Positions 45,604-54,381 of a stretch of 64,000 nucleotides of DNA are shown in pieces. Below the pieces are notes generated by a model, which worked only from the letters and a program-made list of their open reading frames with translations, was not told the origin of the DNA and did not search any database. Positions within the stretch are counted from its first letter, which is position 1, and every line of letters starts with the position of its first letter. This DNA comes from Janthinobacterium sp. 344. GTDB lineage: Bacteria; Pseudomonadota; Gammaproteobacteria; Burkholderiales; Burkholderiaceae_D. Made by a program: the position numbers and the translations under genes. The stretch spans positions 248,001 through 312,000 of the forward strand of contig NZ_FOKL01000003.1 of assembly GCF_900112025.1 (NCBI RefSeq), in the 5' to 3' direction.

Positions 45604-45649
45604 GTGTTTAATTAACTAGTAATGACAAGCGATTGATTAGATTGATTTT

Positions 45650-46678
45650 TTACTGGCAGCTGGCTGCATAGTCGAGCAGCATGTCTTCCAGGAACAGCTT
45701 GGGCGACAGCGGATGCTCGGCGATGGCGCGCCGCTCGTTGGCGGCCTTGATGGCGGCCATCAGGCGACTCACATTGATGCGCCCGGCCAGCGCTTCCAGT
45801 TCGCGCCGGTGGCGCGGGTAATAGCGGATGGTGCCGGACAGCTTGACGGAAAATACGTCGTACAGCCAGCGCTGGAGCGATGCCACGAGCGGCGCCAGCG
45901 GCGCCTTCTGCAATTTATCGGCCGCCTTCAGGGCCGCTTCCACGCCGGGATGGGCCAGCACCTGCAGCAACTGTTCCGTCTCTTCGCGCCCGCCCGATTC
46001 GGACTGGGCCAGCGCGGCCAGCGGCGCGCCGCCCTGCTCGCGCAGCCAGCTGTCCGCATCGTTCAAGCCTTGTTGCTTGAGCCACGTCAACGCCTGCTCG
46101 TGGCTGGGCATCGGCAGGGCGAACTTCCTGCAGCGCGAGAGAATCGTCGGCAGCAAGCGGTCCAGGCTGTTCGAGGCCAGCAGGAACAGGGTCCCCGGCG
46201 GCGGCTCTTCCAGCGTTTTCAGCAAGGCATTCGAGGCGGGCGTGTTGAGCGCTTCGGCCGGGTACAGCACCACCACGCGCAAACCCTGGCGGTGCGTCGA
46301 GATGTTCATGAAGTCGGCCAGGTTGCGGATCTGCTCGATCTTGATATCCTTTGACGGCGTCTTGCTCTTGGCGCTTTTCTTCGCGCCCTCGCCGTCTTCG
46401 CCCTCGTCGGCCACCTCGTCTTCCAGCGCTTCCGGGCGCACCCGGCGGTAGTCGGGATGGTTGCCCTGGCTAAACCAGCCGCATGAGACGCAAGCGCCGC
46501 AGGCATGGCCATCGGCGCGCACGTCTTCGCACAGCAGCGCTTGCGCAAAGTGCTCGATGAAGTCGGCCTTGCCGATGCCCTGCGCGCCGTGGAACAGGAT
46601 GGCGTGCGGCATGCGCGGCCGCAGGGCTTGCAATTGCTGCCACGCGTCCTGCTGCCACGGATAGAGAGAACTTGTCAT
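45650..46678 (-). CDS. holB: DNA polymerase III subunit delta'
   Basis: Clamp-loader subunit of about 342 aa. Its P-loop-like site is HGAQGIGKADFIEHFAQALL; the zinc module is Cys-based (LLCEDVRADG, then ACGACVSCGWF), and the sensor/SRC-like region is TPASNALLKTLEEPPPGTLF with LLPTILSRCRKF. An acidic/lysine-rich insert (EDEVADEGEDGEGAKKSAKS) follows the zinc module. The ATG at 46678 is preferred over a TTG at 46693. It lies directly after tmk, as in many proteobacteria. Confidence 0.93.
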   Translation of the reverse strand: MTSSLYPWQQDAWQQLQALRPRMPHAILFHGAQGIGKADFIEHFAQALLCEDVRADGHACGACVSCGWFSQGNHPDYRRVRPEALEDEVADEGEDGEGAKKSAKSKTPSKDIKIEQIRNLADFMNISTHRQGLRVVVLYPAEALNTPASNALLKTLEEPPPGTLFLLASNSLDRLLPTILSRCRKFALPMPSHEQALTWLKQQGLNDADSWLREQGGAPLAALAQSESGGREETEQLLQVLAHPGVEAALKAADKLQKAPLAPLVASLQRWLYDVFSVKLSGTIRYYPRHRRELEALAGRINVSRLMAAIKAANERRAIAEHPLSPKLFLEDMLLDYAASCQ

Positions 46679-46693
46679 ATTATTCTTTGTCAA

Positions 46694-47335
46694 TCAACGT
46701 GTTACAGCACTTTTCTCAAGCAATACATCAAGCAGTTTTGCGAGCTGCACCTGAATGTCGGCGATGCTGTGCGTGGAATCGATGATGCGGAACCGGTCGG
46801 GGAACTGGGCCGCGCGGCGCAAATACTCGTTGCGCGTGGCGGCAAAAAAGTCGGCCTGCTCCTGTTCGAACTTGTCCAGCGCGCGCGTGGCGTCCAGGCG
46901 GGCCCGGGCCACTTCCAGCGGCACGTCGAACAGGAACGTCAGATCCGGCTGCAGATGCGGATGGACCCACGCTTCCAGCGCCTCCATCTTGCGCAAGTCC
47001 ATGCCGCGCCCGCCGCCCTGGTAGGCAAAGCTGGCATCGGTAAAGCGGTCGGAAATGACCCACTCGCCGCGCGCCAGCGCGGGATCGATGACTTGCGCGA
47101 TGTGTTCGCGGCGGCTGGCGAACATCAGCAAGGCTTCCGTTTCCAGGTGCATCTTTTCATGCAGCAGCAGTTCGCGCAGCTTTTCGCCCAGGCTGGTGCC
47201 GCCCGGTTCGCGCGACGAGACGAGCGTCACGCCCCGTTGTTGCAGGTAATCGGCGACAAAGCCGATATGCGTCGACTTGCCCGCGCCATCGATGCCTTCG
47301 AAGGTGATGAAGCGCGGTTGATAGTGTTGTGTCAT
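46694..47335 (-). CDS. tmk: Thymidylate kinase
   Basis: Phosphorylates dTMP to dTDP; 213 aa. P-loop [14 protein letters not shown], the DR(F/Y) motif [20 protein letters not shown] and the LID region ([19 protein letters not shown]) are all present. It lies between mltG and holB in the usual order and ends at the start of holB, so the three are an operon. Confidence 0.96.
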   Translation of the reverse strand: MTQHYQPRFITFEGIDGAGKSTHIGFVADYLQQRGVTLVSSREPGGTSLGEKLRELLLHEKMHLETEALLMFASRREHIAQVIDPALARGEWVISDRFTDASFAYQGGGRGMDLRKMEALEAWVHPHLQPDLTFLFDVPLEVARARLDATRALDKFEQEQADFFAATRNEYLRRAAQFPDRFRIIDSTHSIADIQVQLAKLLDVLLEKSAVTR

Positions 47336-47359
47336 GAAACTCTTGATCTGATAATGAGA

Positions 47360-48346
47360 TTAGCGCTGGTACTGGTTCACGGCGCGGTTGTGGTCGGGCA
47401 AGTTGGCCGAAAACTGGCTGGTGCCATCGCCGCGCGCGACGAAATACAGCGCCTGCGTGCGGGCCGGTGCCAGCGCCGCCGTCAGCGATTGCGCGCCGGG
47501 CAAGGCGATCGGCGTGGGCGGCAAGCCGCCGCGCGTGTAGGTATTGTACGGCGTGTCCGCTTCCAGGTCGCGTTTGCGGATCTTGCCCTGGTAATTGTCG
47601 CCCATGCCGTAGATCACGGTCGGGTCCGTCTGCAGCAGCATGCCCGTCTTCATGCGGTTGACGAAGACGCCGGCGATCATGGCCCGCTCGGACTTTTGCC
47701 CCGTTTCCTTTTCCACGATGGACGCCATGATCAGCGCCTCGTACGGATTTTTATACGGCAAGGCCGGGTCGCGCTTGAACCACGCTTCGGACAGGCGGCC
47801 GATGAGGGCCGTGTGCGCCTGCTTGAAAATCTGCATTTCGCTGGCGCCCTTGGCGAACAGATACGTGTCCGGGAAGAACAGGCCTTCCGGCAACATGTAT
47901 TCGGGGCTGATTTTCGCCATCAGCTCCTTGTCACTCAAGCCCACGGTATCGTGCTTGAGGCCGGGATGGCTGGCCATCGCCTGGCGCATCTGTTTAAACG
48001 TCCAGCCTTCGATGATGGTCAAGGATTCCTGAGCGAACTCGCCGCGTGCCAGTTGCGTGATCAGGCGCTGCGGCGTGGTGCCCGGTTTCAATTCATAGGA
48101 ACCGGCCTTGATCTTCGACGTCTTGCCTTCGATGCGCGCCAGCAGGTTGAACAGGATGGGCACGATGGGCACGCCGGCATCCGCGATCTGCTGCCCGGCG
48201 GCATGCGCGCCGCTGCCTGGCGTGATCGAGAACGGAATCGCCTCGCCCTCCGTGGTGATGGGCTGCTGCGCCCAGTACACAAATGTGGCACCGACGCCGA
48301 TGGCGGCGATGACTGAACTGACTACAAGTTTTTTAAAGAAAGCCAT
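47360..48346 (-). CDS. mltG: Endolytic murein transglycosylase MltG (YceG)
   Basis: Inner-membrane lytic transglycosylase that terminates growing peptidoglycan strands; 328 aa. An N-terminal TM helix (FFKKLVVSSVIAAIGVGATF) is followed by the LysM-like domain and catalytic domain with the Glu in ALIMASIVEKETG, then RMIAGVFVNRMKTGM-like sequence and LLQTDPTVIYG. Start 48346 (MAFFKKL) fits the TM helix; the longer frame adds a non-homologous stretch. First gene of mltG-tmk-holB, divergent from ygfZ. Confidence 0.93.
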   Translation of the reverse strand: MAFFKKLVVSSVIAAIGVGATFVYWAQQPITTEGEAIPFSITPGSGAHAAGQQIADAGVPIVPILFNLLARIEGKTSKIKAGSYELKPGTTPQRLITQLARGEFAQESLTIIEGWTFKQMRQAMASHPGLKHDTVGLSDKELMAKISPEYMLPEGLFFPDTYLFAKGASEMQIFKQAHTALIGRLSEAWFKRDPALPYKNPYEALIMASIVEKETGQKSERAMIAGVFVNRMKTGMLLQTDPTVIYGMGDNYQGKIRKRDLEADTPYNTYTRGGLPPTPIALPGAQSLTAALAPARTQALYFVARGDGTSQFSANLPDHNRAVNQYQR

Positions 48347-48482
48347 TGTTCCGATTCTTGTTATGCGCGCGTTGCTGCTCCGCGTGTGCTTGTTGTGATC
48401 GTTCATTACTGAATGAAGCCCGCGCAAAGCGGCACGAATACGTGGAAACTTGCCGCTGCCGACGCGATCTGCCCGACATCAC

Positions 48483-48488
48483 TATAAT
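48483..48488 (+). promoter_or_regulatory. Possible -10 element for ygfZ
   Basis: A perfect TATAAT in the divergent mltG-ygfZ spacer, 34 bases before the ygfZ start codon. No good -35 box at the right distance was found. Confidence 0.3.
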
Positions 48489-48522
48489 GAACCCGTAATG
48501 ATAATGCTTAATCGCTGATCTA

Positions 48523-49608
48523 ATGGAAATTATGAATAACTGGAATCAATTTTTAACAGCACAAGGCGCCCGCCCCCCTGCCACCGATGGCGCCCTTCTC
48601 CACGATTTCGGCCAGTCCCTGACAGTGCCCCAGCTGCAAGAAGGTTTTGTCGCGGCCATCACGGACCAGGGCTTGATCGGCTTGAACGGCGACGACGCAG
48701 CCAGTTTCCTGCACGGCCAGTTGACCAACGATGTCGAACACCTGAACCAGGAGCAAGTGCGCCTGGCCGGCTACTGCACGCCGAAGGGCCGCCTGCTGGC
48801 CAGTTTCCTGATGTGGCGCAACGCCACCACCATTTATCTGCAATTGCCGCGCGCCATACAGCCGGCCATCCAGAAGCGCCTGCAGATGTTCGTGCTGCGC
48901 GCCAAGGCCAAGCTGCACGATGCCGCGCTTGATGAAGCGAACCAGGTCGTGCTGGGCCTGGGCGGCCAGCGTGCCAACGCGGCCCTGTCCGCCTGGTTCG
49001 CCACCTTGCCGGCCACGCCGTTCAGCAAGCTCGACCATGCGCTGGGCACCCTGCTGCGCGTGGCCGACGCGTTTGGCAGCCCCCGCTATCAATGGCTGAC
49101 ATCCGCCGCCACGGCGCGCGATGTCTGGCCGCAGCTGGCGGAACAACTGGCCAAGGGCGGTAATGACGCTTGGCAATTGTCGGACATCCATGCGGGCATT
49201 CCGCAGATCACGGCCGCCACGCAAGAGCAATTCGTGCCGCAGATGGTCAACTTCGAGCTGCTGGGCGGCGTCAACTTCAAGAAAGGCTGCTACCCGGGCC
49301 AGGAAATCGTCGCGCGCAGCCAGTATCTGGGCAAGCTCAAGCGCCGTACCACCCTCGTCAGCATCGCCGATGCCTCGGCCGTGGCCGGCGGCGAGCTGTT
49401 TGCCGTCAGCGATCCCGAGCAGCCTTGCGGCATGGTCGTCAACGCCGCGCCGAACGGCGTGGGCGGCTTTGACGCCCTCGTTGAAATGAAGTTGGGGGCG
49501 ATCGAGGAAGGTTCAAGCGCCGCCGGCGCCGTGCGCTACGGTTCGGCCCAGGGGGCTGCCGTGCATTTCCTGCCCATGCCTTACGTGCTCGACGCACTCG
49601 ACTTGTGA
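48523..49608 (+). CDS. ygfZ: Folate-binding YgfZ/GcvT-like protein
   Basis: A 361-aa folate-dependent protein that supports iron-sulfur cluster assembly or repair. It has the GcvT fold and the signature KGCYPGQEIVARSQYLGKLK, with the conserved Cys near residue 260, plus the N-terminal GDDAASFLHGQLTNDVEHL. The start could be 48523 or the next in-frame ATG nine bases later. It is followed by a DUF4936 gene seven bases downstream, a typical betaproteobacterial pairing, and is divergent from mltG. Confidence 0.93.
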   Translation: MEIMNNWNQFLTAQGARPPATDGALLHDFGQSLTVPQLQEGFVAAITDQGLIGLNGDDAASFLHGQLTNDVEHLNQEQVRLAGYCTPKGRLLASFLMWRNATTIYLQLPRAIQPAIQKRLQMFVLRAKAKLHDAALDEANQVVLGLGGQRANAALSAWFATLPATPFSKLDHALGTLLRVADAFGSPRYQWLTSAATARDVWPQLAEQLAKGGNDAWQLSDIHAGIPQITAATQEQFVPQMVNFELLGGVNFKKGCYPGQEIVARSQYLGKLKRRTTLVSIADASAVAGGELFAVSDPEQPCGMVVNAAPNGVGGFDALVEMKLGAIEEGSSAAGAVRYGSAQGAAVHFLPMPYVLDALDL

Positions 49609-49615
49609 GAATGCC

Positions 49616-49906
49616 ATGAAAGATCTGTACGTTTACTATCAGGTAAAAGAAGAACACGCCCAGGCGCTGGAAGCGCGCGTGCGCGCCATGCAGGCGAAAC
49701 TGGCGGACGCCTCCGGCGTGGCGCCGCAACTCAAGCGCCGTCCGGAAGCCAAGGATGGCTTGCAGACCTGGATGGAAATCTACCCTGTCGTCGGCGAAGG
49801 CTTTGCCGAGCTGCTGGCCGGCGCGGCCGATGAGGCGGGCTTGCTGTCCCTGACGGCAGGCGCGCGCCATACGGAAGTGTTCATGGATTTGCCTCCATGT
49901 GCCTGA
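49616..49906 (+). CDS. DUF4936 family protein
   Basis: A 96-aa soluble protein: KDLYVYYQVKEEHAQALEAR, then LKRRPEAKDGLQTWMEIYP and GARHTEVFMDLPPC. It resembles the DUF4936 family, a single-domain alpha/beta protein of unknown function found next to ygfZ in betaproteobacteria. It overlaps the next gene by ten bases. Confidence 0.85.
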   Translation: MKDLYVYYQVKEEHAQALEARVRAMQAKLADASGVAPQLKRRPEAKDGLQTWMEIYPVVGEGFAELLAGAADEAGLLSLTAGARHTEVFMDLPPCA

Positions 49907-50634
49907 TCGTTTTTGCCTGGAAAGTCAATCCGCACATCCCGCTGATTGCCGCCGCCAACCGCGACGAATTCTATGAACGCGCCAGCGCCCCCGCCGGCGC
50001 CTGGCCCGAACACCCGCAGGTCTACGCGGGCCGCGACCTGCAGGCGGGCGGCAGCTGGATGGGCATCACCCAGGCCGGCAGCGGCAGTTCGCGCTTTGCC
50101 GCCATCACGAATATCCGCAGTCCGCAAGACCGCGATCCGGACGCCCCTTCGCGCGGCGCCCTGGTGGCCGACTACCTGGCCGGCAACATGTCGCCGCAGG
50201 ACTACATCGCGCAAATCCGCCCCGGCTGCAAAGTGTATAACGGTTTCAACCTGGTGCTGGGCGACGCCACTACGCTGATCTGGTTTTCCAACCGGGGCGA
50301 TGGCGATGCGCGCAACGGACAGCCTTTGGCGCCGGGCATCTACGGCCTGTCGAACGCCCTGCTCGATGCGCCATGGCCGAAAGTCCTGAAAACCAAAGCC
50401 CAGTTCGCCAGCCTGCTATGCCAGGGTGCGCCCGACGACGCCTATTTCGACATGCTGGCCGACACCACGCGCGCGCCCGACTTCCGCTTGCCGGACACAG
50501 GCGTGCCGCTCGACCTCGAGCGCGTGCTGTCCGCCGTCTGCATCGACACGCCAGGCTACGGCACGCGCACGTCCACCGTCGTGAAACTGTTCCCGGATTC
50601 ACCGGGCGAACTGCATGAGCTGGTGATCCAGTAA
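49897..50634 (+). CDS. NRDE (TANGO2-like) family protein
   Basis: A 245-aa protein whose N-terminus MCLIVFAWKV leads to the family signature AANRDEFYERAS, followed by GRDLQAGGSWMGIT and ITNIRSPQDRDPDAPSRGAL. NRDE-domain proteins are related to eukaryotic TANGO2 and have an Ntn-hydrolase-like N-terminal Cys, but their role in bacteria is not established. It overlaps the DUF4936 gene, completing the ygfZ operon. A palindromic repeat lies just after its stop. Confidence 0.9.
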   Translation: MCLIVFAWKVNPHIPLIAAANRDEFYERASAPAGAWPEHPQVYAGRDLQAGGSWMGITQAGSGSSRFAAITNIRSPQDRDPDAPSRGALVADYLAGNMSPQDYIAQIRPGCKVYNGFNLVLGDATTLIWFSNRGDGDARNGQPLAPGIYGLSNALLDAPWPKVLKTKAQFASLLCQGAPDDAYFDMLADTTRAPDFRLPDTGVPLDLERVLSAVCIDTPGYGTRTSTVVKLFPDSPGELHELVIQ

Positions 50635-50643
50635 GCCAATACC

Positions 50644-50670
50644 GGGGTCTGACCCGCCGGGCCAGACCCC
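50644..50670. repeat. Palindromic intergenic repeat, copy 6
   Basis: Arms GGGGTCTGACCC and GGGCCAGACCCC with a 3-base loop, one A/C mismatch in a 12-base stem. It lies ten bases after the NRDE gene stop. Same family as the copies at 1247 and 3319; the left and right arms have exchanged the central TCTG/CAGA orientation. Confidence 0.8.
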
Positions 50671-50735
50671 ATGCACCACCGCCTCTCCTCTCCCGTTCAG
50701 CGTCCCTTGTCTCCCTGAAAAATTGGCGCGCACAA

Positions 50736-50767
50736 AAAAGAAAGCGCTTGCGCAAGCGCTTTCTTTT
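50736..50767. promoter_or_regulatory. 32-bp perfect palindrome, candidate LacI-type operator/terminator
   Basis: A perfect inverted repeat centred between 50751 and 50752. Each half contains the LacI/GalR-type core AAGCGCTT (50742-50749 and 50754-50761), with a central CpG. It stands 81 bases before the lacI-family gene and could be its operator. The flanking A-run and T-run also allow a bidirectional terminator of the upstream operon. Both readings are inference. Confidence 0.6.
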
Positions 50768-50847
50768 GTTTACGATGGATTCCAACGCGGCGACACAGCC
50801 GCATCCAATCGCAGCACACAAGAAGAATAAAACCATCAGGAGACACC

Positions 50848-51849
50848 ATGGCCACCATGGAAGATGTAGCGCGGGCGGCGGACGTATCGCTGTCGACCGT
50901 CTCGCACGTACTCAACGGCACCCGCAAGGTCAGCCCGAAAACCGTCGCCGCCGTCAACGCGGCCATGCAGCAGATCGGCTATGTGCCGAACATGCTGGCG
51001 CGCGCCTTGGCCGGTTCCTCCTCGGGCACCATCGGCGTGGCCATTTCCGCCTTCACCAATCATTACTTCAGCGAAACCGTGCGCGCCATCGAGGCCGCCT
51101 GCACGCGGCATGGTTTGATGATGCTGTTTTCCGACACGCATGACGACCCCGCGCAGGAACTCAAGGTGGTGCAAAACCTGCACCAGCGCCGCGTCGACGG
51201 CATCGTGCTGGCGCCCTCGGGCGATGCGCACAACCACGCCCTCGATTACTTGACCAGCAACAAGATCGCCTCCGTGCTGGTCGACCGCATGTCGCCGCAG
51301 CCGTTCGACCAGGTGGGCGTGGAAAACACGCAAGCCACGGCCGAGCTGGTCAGCCACCTGATCACGGTGCACGGCCACCGCCGCATCGGCTTCATCAGCG
51401 GCGCGCCCGGCCTGTCGACGACGGATGAGCGCATCGCAGGCTACCGCCTGGCCTTGCAGCGCGCCAATATCGCCTTTGACCCGGCGCTGCTGCGCTCGGG
51501 CGACTCGAACCTGGAGCGCAGCGGCGCCGCCACGCTGGAATTGCTGGCCCTGCCACAGCGCCCGACGGCCATCGTGGCGGCGAATAACCTGATGACCATC
51601 GGCACCATGCACGCCTTGCGCGATGCGCAGATCGCCGTGCCGCAAGACGTGGCCCTGGCCGGCTTCGATGATTTCGACTGGGCCGACTACTTCAGTCCGC
51701 GCCTGACCGTGATGGCCCAGCCGCTGGAAGAGCTGGGCGCCATGGCCGTGGACCTGTTGATCGAACGTATCGCCAACCCGGGCCGCGCCCAGCACGTGCA
51801 GCGCCTGTCGCCAGCCTTGCGCGTGCGCAACTCCTGCGGCTGCCCCTGA
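50848..51849 (+). CDS. LacI-family transcriptional regulator of the sugar operon
   Basis: A 333-aa repressor. The N-terminal helix-turn-helix and hinge are MATMEDVARAADVSLSTVSH with VLNGTRKVSPKTVAAVNAAM and NMLARALAGSSSGTIGV; the periplasmic-binding-protein-like effector domain follows (DGIVLAPSGD, RIGFISGAPGLSTTDERIAG, GFDDFDWADYFSPRLT). It should respond to the sugar or phosphosugar handled by the next five genes. A strong AGGAGACACC site precedes the ATG. Confidence 0.93.
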   Translation: MATMEDVARAADVSLSTVSHVLNGTRKVSPKTVAAVNAAMQQIGYVPNMLARALAGSSSGTIGVAISAFTNHYFSETVRAIEAACTRHGLMMLFSDTHDDPAQELKVVQNLHQRRVDGIVLAPSGDAHNHALDYLTSNKIASVLVDRMSPQPFDQVGVENTQATAELVSHLITVHGHRRIGFISGAPGLSTTDERIAGYRLALQRANIAFDPALLRSGDSNLERSGAATLELLALPQRPTAIVAANNLMTIGTMHALRDAQIAVPQDVALAGFDDFDWADYFSPRLTVMAQPLEELGAMAVDLLIERIANPGRAQHVQRLSPALRVRNSCGCP

Positions 51850-51867
51850 CCTTTGACTGTACCTCCT

Positions 51868-53361
51868 ATGCATCCAGCCATTTCCCTCGGCATCGACCTG
51901 GGCACTTCCGAATTGAAAACCGTGCTGATGGACCGCCACGGCAGCGTGCGCGGCCAGGCATCCGTGCGCATCGACGTGAGCCGCCCGCAGCCGGGCTGGT
52001 CCGAACAGTCGCCGCACGACTGGTGGGCCGCCTGCGTCCAGGCGCTGGCGCAATTGCGCGCCGGCTGGCCGCAGGAATATGAACAGATCGCCTGCATCGG
52101 CCTGTCGGGCCAGATGCACGGCGCCGTGCTGCTCGACGCCAGCGATGCCGTGATCCGCCCCGCCATCCTGTGGAACGATGCGCGCGCCGATGCCGAAGCG
52201 GCCGCGCTGGCGCGCGACTATCCCGCCTACGCCGACGTGACGGGCAGCCTGCCGATGGCGGGCCTGACGGCGCCGAAACTGCTGTGGCTGCAACGGCATG
52301 AGCCGGCCAACTTCGCCGCCATCGCCTGCGTGCTGTCGCCCAAGGATTATGTGCGCCTGCAACTGACGGGCACAAAACTCACCGACATGTCCGACGCGGC
52401 CGGCACCCTGTGGCTGGACGAAGCCAGGCGCGCCTGGTTCGCCCCCATGCTGGCCGCCTGCGGCCTGGGCCTGGAGCAGATGCCGGCGCTGGCCGAAGGC
52501 GATGCCGCCACGGGCACGGTGCTGGCGCAAGTCGCCAACCAGCTGGGCTTGCCGGCGGACGTGGTGGTGGCCGGCGGCGGGGGCGACAATCCCGTCTCGG
52601 CCGTGGGCATCGGCGCCGTCAACGCGGGCGACAGTTTTATCTCGCTGGGCACCAGCGCCGCCATCGTCAGTGTGACCGAGGCGCCGCTGGGCAATCCGGC
52701 CGGCGGCGTGCACAGCTTTTGCCACGCCCTGCCCGGGCGCTGGTACGCGATGGGCGCGATTCTGTCGGGCGCCAGCTGTTTGCGCTGGGCGACTGGCGTG
52801 CTGGGCTTGCCCGACGAGGCCGCCCTGCTGCAAGTGGTGGAAGCGGGCTTGCCGCTCGACATGCCCATCGCGCCCTCCGCACCGCTGTTCCTGCCCTACC
52901 TGTCGGGCGAGCGCACGCCGCACAACGACCCGCAGGTGCGCGGCGCCTTCTTGCAGCTGGGACACGACAGCAATACGGCGCAGCTCGGTTACGCCGTGCT
53001 CGAAGGCGTGGCGTTTGCCTTGCGCGACGCCATGGCGGCAGTCACCTCGACGGGAGCAGTCGTGCCGCACTGCATGCTGGTGGGCGGCGGCGCGCGCAGC
53101 CAGTACTGGGCGCAATTGCTGGCCAACGTGCTGGGGCGCGAAATGCGCACCCTGCACAACAGCGAACTGTCCGCCAGCCTGGGCGCGGCCAAGCTGGGTT
53201 TTGCCGCCATCGGCGACACGCGCCTGCTGGCCACCGGCTTGCCCATCAAAAATACCTTTTTGCCCGATGCCGCGCACAGCGCAGCCTTGAGTATCCGCTA
53301 CGGCCGTTACCGTAGCCTGTTTCCTGCCGTGCAAGCCTTGCACCAACTTAGCGAAGGATAA
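51868..53361 (+). CDS. xylB: Xylulokinase
   Basis: FGGY-family kinase of 497 aa that phosphorylates D-xylulose to xylulose-5-phosphate. It is close to E. coli XylB over its length: GIDLGTSELKTVL, GLSGQMHGAVLLD, RPAILWNDARAD, MAGLTAPKLLWLQRHEP, SDAAGTLWLD, VVAGGGGDNPVSAVG (catalytic Asp) and LPYLSGERTPHNDP. The ATG at 51868 is preferred over a TTG at 51853. It lies between the regulator and a transaldolase gene; no xylose isomerase is in the window. Confidence 0.93.
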   Translation: MHPAISLGIDLGTSELKTVLMDRHGSVRGQASVRIDVSRPQPGWSEQSPHDWWAACVQALAQLRAGWPQEYEQIACIGLSGQMHGAVLLDASDAVIRPAILWNDARADAEAAALARDYPAYADVTGSLPMAGLTAPKLLWLQRHEPANFAAIACVLSPKDYVRLQLTGTKLTDMSDAAGTLWLDEARRAWFAPMLAACGLGLEQMPALAEGDAATGTVLAQVANQLGLPADVVVAGGGGDNPVSAVGIGAVNAGDSFISLGTSAAIVSVTEAPLGNPAGGVHSFCHALPGRWYAMGAILSGASCLRWATGVLGLPDEAALLQVVEAGLPLDMPIAPSAPLFLPYLSGERTPHNDPQVRGAFLQLGHDSNTAQLGYAVLEGVAFALRDAMAAVTSTGAVVPHCMLVGGGARSQYWAQLLANVLGREMRTLHNSELSASLGAAKLGFAAIGDTRLLATGLPIKNTFLPDAAHSAALSIRYGRYRSLFPAVQALHQLSEG

Positions 53362-53367
53362 GCAGCA

Positions 53368-54327
53368 ATGACGCAACTGAATCAACTGCAGCGATTGAAG
53401 CAACACAGCACCGTCGTCGCCGACACGGGCGACTTTTTGCAACTGGCCCGTTTCGCGCCGCAAGACGCCACCACCAACCCGTCGCTGATTTTAAAAGCCG
53501 TGCTGCAGCCCGACTACGCGCCCTTGCTGGAAAGCACGGTCGCCGCGCACAAAACCGCGGCGCTGGACGATATCGTCGACCAGGTGCTGGTGCGCTTCGG
53601 CCTGGAAATCCTGAAGGTGGTGCCGGGCCGCGTATCGACGGAAGTCGATGCCCGCCTGAGCTTTGACCGCGCCGCCACCGTGGCCCGCGCGCGCCGCCTG
53701 ATCGCCCTGTACGAGCAGGCCGGAGTAACACGCGAGCGCGTGCTGATCAAGATCGCCGCCACCTGGGAAGGCATCCAGGCGGCGCGCGAGCTGGAGCAGG
53801 ACGGCATCTTTTGCAACCTGACCCTGCTGTTCGCGTTTTGCCAGGCCGTCGCCTGCGCCGAGGCGCACGTGCGCCTGATCTCGCCTTTTGTGGGCCGCAT
53901 CTACGACTGGCACAAGAAGTCGCAGGGTCCGGCATGGGACGAAGCGGCGCGCAGCTTGTCCAACGATCCAGGCGTGCAATCGGTCACGCGCATCTTCAAT
54001 TACTACAAGCAGCATGGCATCGCCACGCAGGTGATGGGCGCCAGCTTCCGCAACGTGGGGCAGATCACGGCCCTGTCCGGCTGCGACCTGCTGACCATCA
54101 GCCCGGACCTGCTGGCCAAGCTGGAAGCGCTTGACGCCCCGTTCGAGCGCGCGCTGGGCGCGGACCTGGGCGCGCCGCAGCCGGCCGTCAGCTACGATGA
54201 AGCGGCCTTCCGCTACGCGCTGAACGACGATGCGATGGCGACCGAGAAACTGGCCGAAGGCATCCGCGGCTTCGCCGTCGATGCGGGCAAGCTGGACGCC
54301 ATGATCGAGAAATTGCGCAGTCACTGA
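53368..54327 (+). CDS. tal: Transaldolase
   Basis: A 319-aa TalB-type transaldolase of the non-oxidative pentose phosphate pathway. [40 protein letters not shown], the Schiff-base Lys near residue 128 in [16 protein letters not shown], and [17 protein letters not shown] closely match E. coli TalB. It sits six bases after xylB, linking the sugar kinase product to central metabolism. Confidence 0.95.
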   Translation: MTQLNQLQRLKQHSTVVADTGDFLQLARFAPQDATTNPSLILKAVLQPDYAPLLESTVAAHKTAALDDIVDQVLVRFGLEILKVVPGRVSTEVDARLSFDRAATVARARRLIALYEQAGVTRERVLIKIAATWEGIQAARELEQDGIFCNLTLLFAFCQAVACAEAHVRLISPFVGRIYDWHKKSQGPAWDEAARSLSNDPGVQSVTRIFNYYKQHGIATQVMGASFRNVGQITALSGCDLLTISPDLLAKLEALDAPFERALGADLGAPQPAVSYDEAAFRYALNDDAMATEKLAEGIRGFAVDAGKLDAMIEKLRSH

Positions 54328-54381
54328 GTTTTCACCCCGTAGCACCGTCTGTTTTTACAATAAAAACCCTTGGAGATCCTC

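Noticed and set aside
50836-53463. An 875-residue open frame on the minus strand, opposite lacI and xylB
   Set aside because: Low-complexity Arg/Gly/His/Gln-rich translation without motifs; both plus-strand genes are clear family members.
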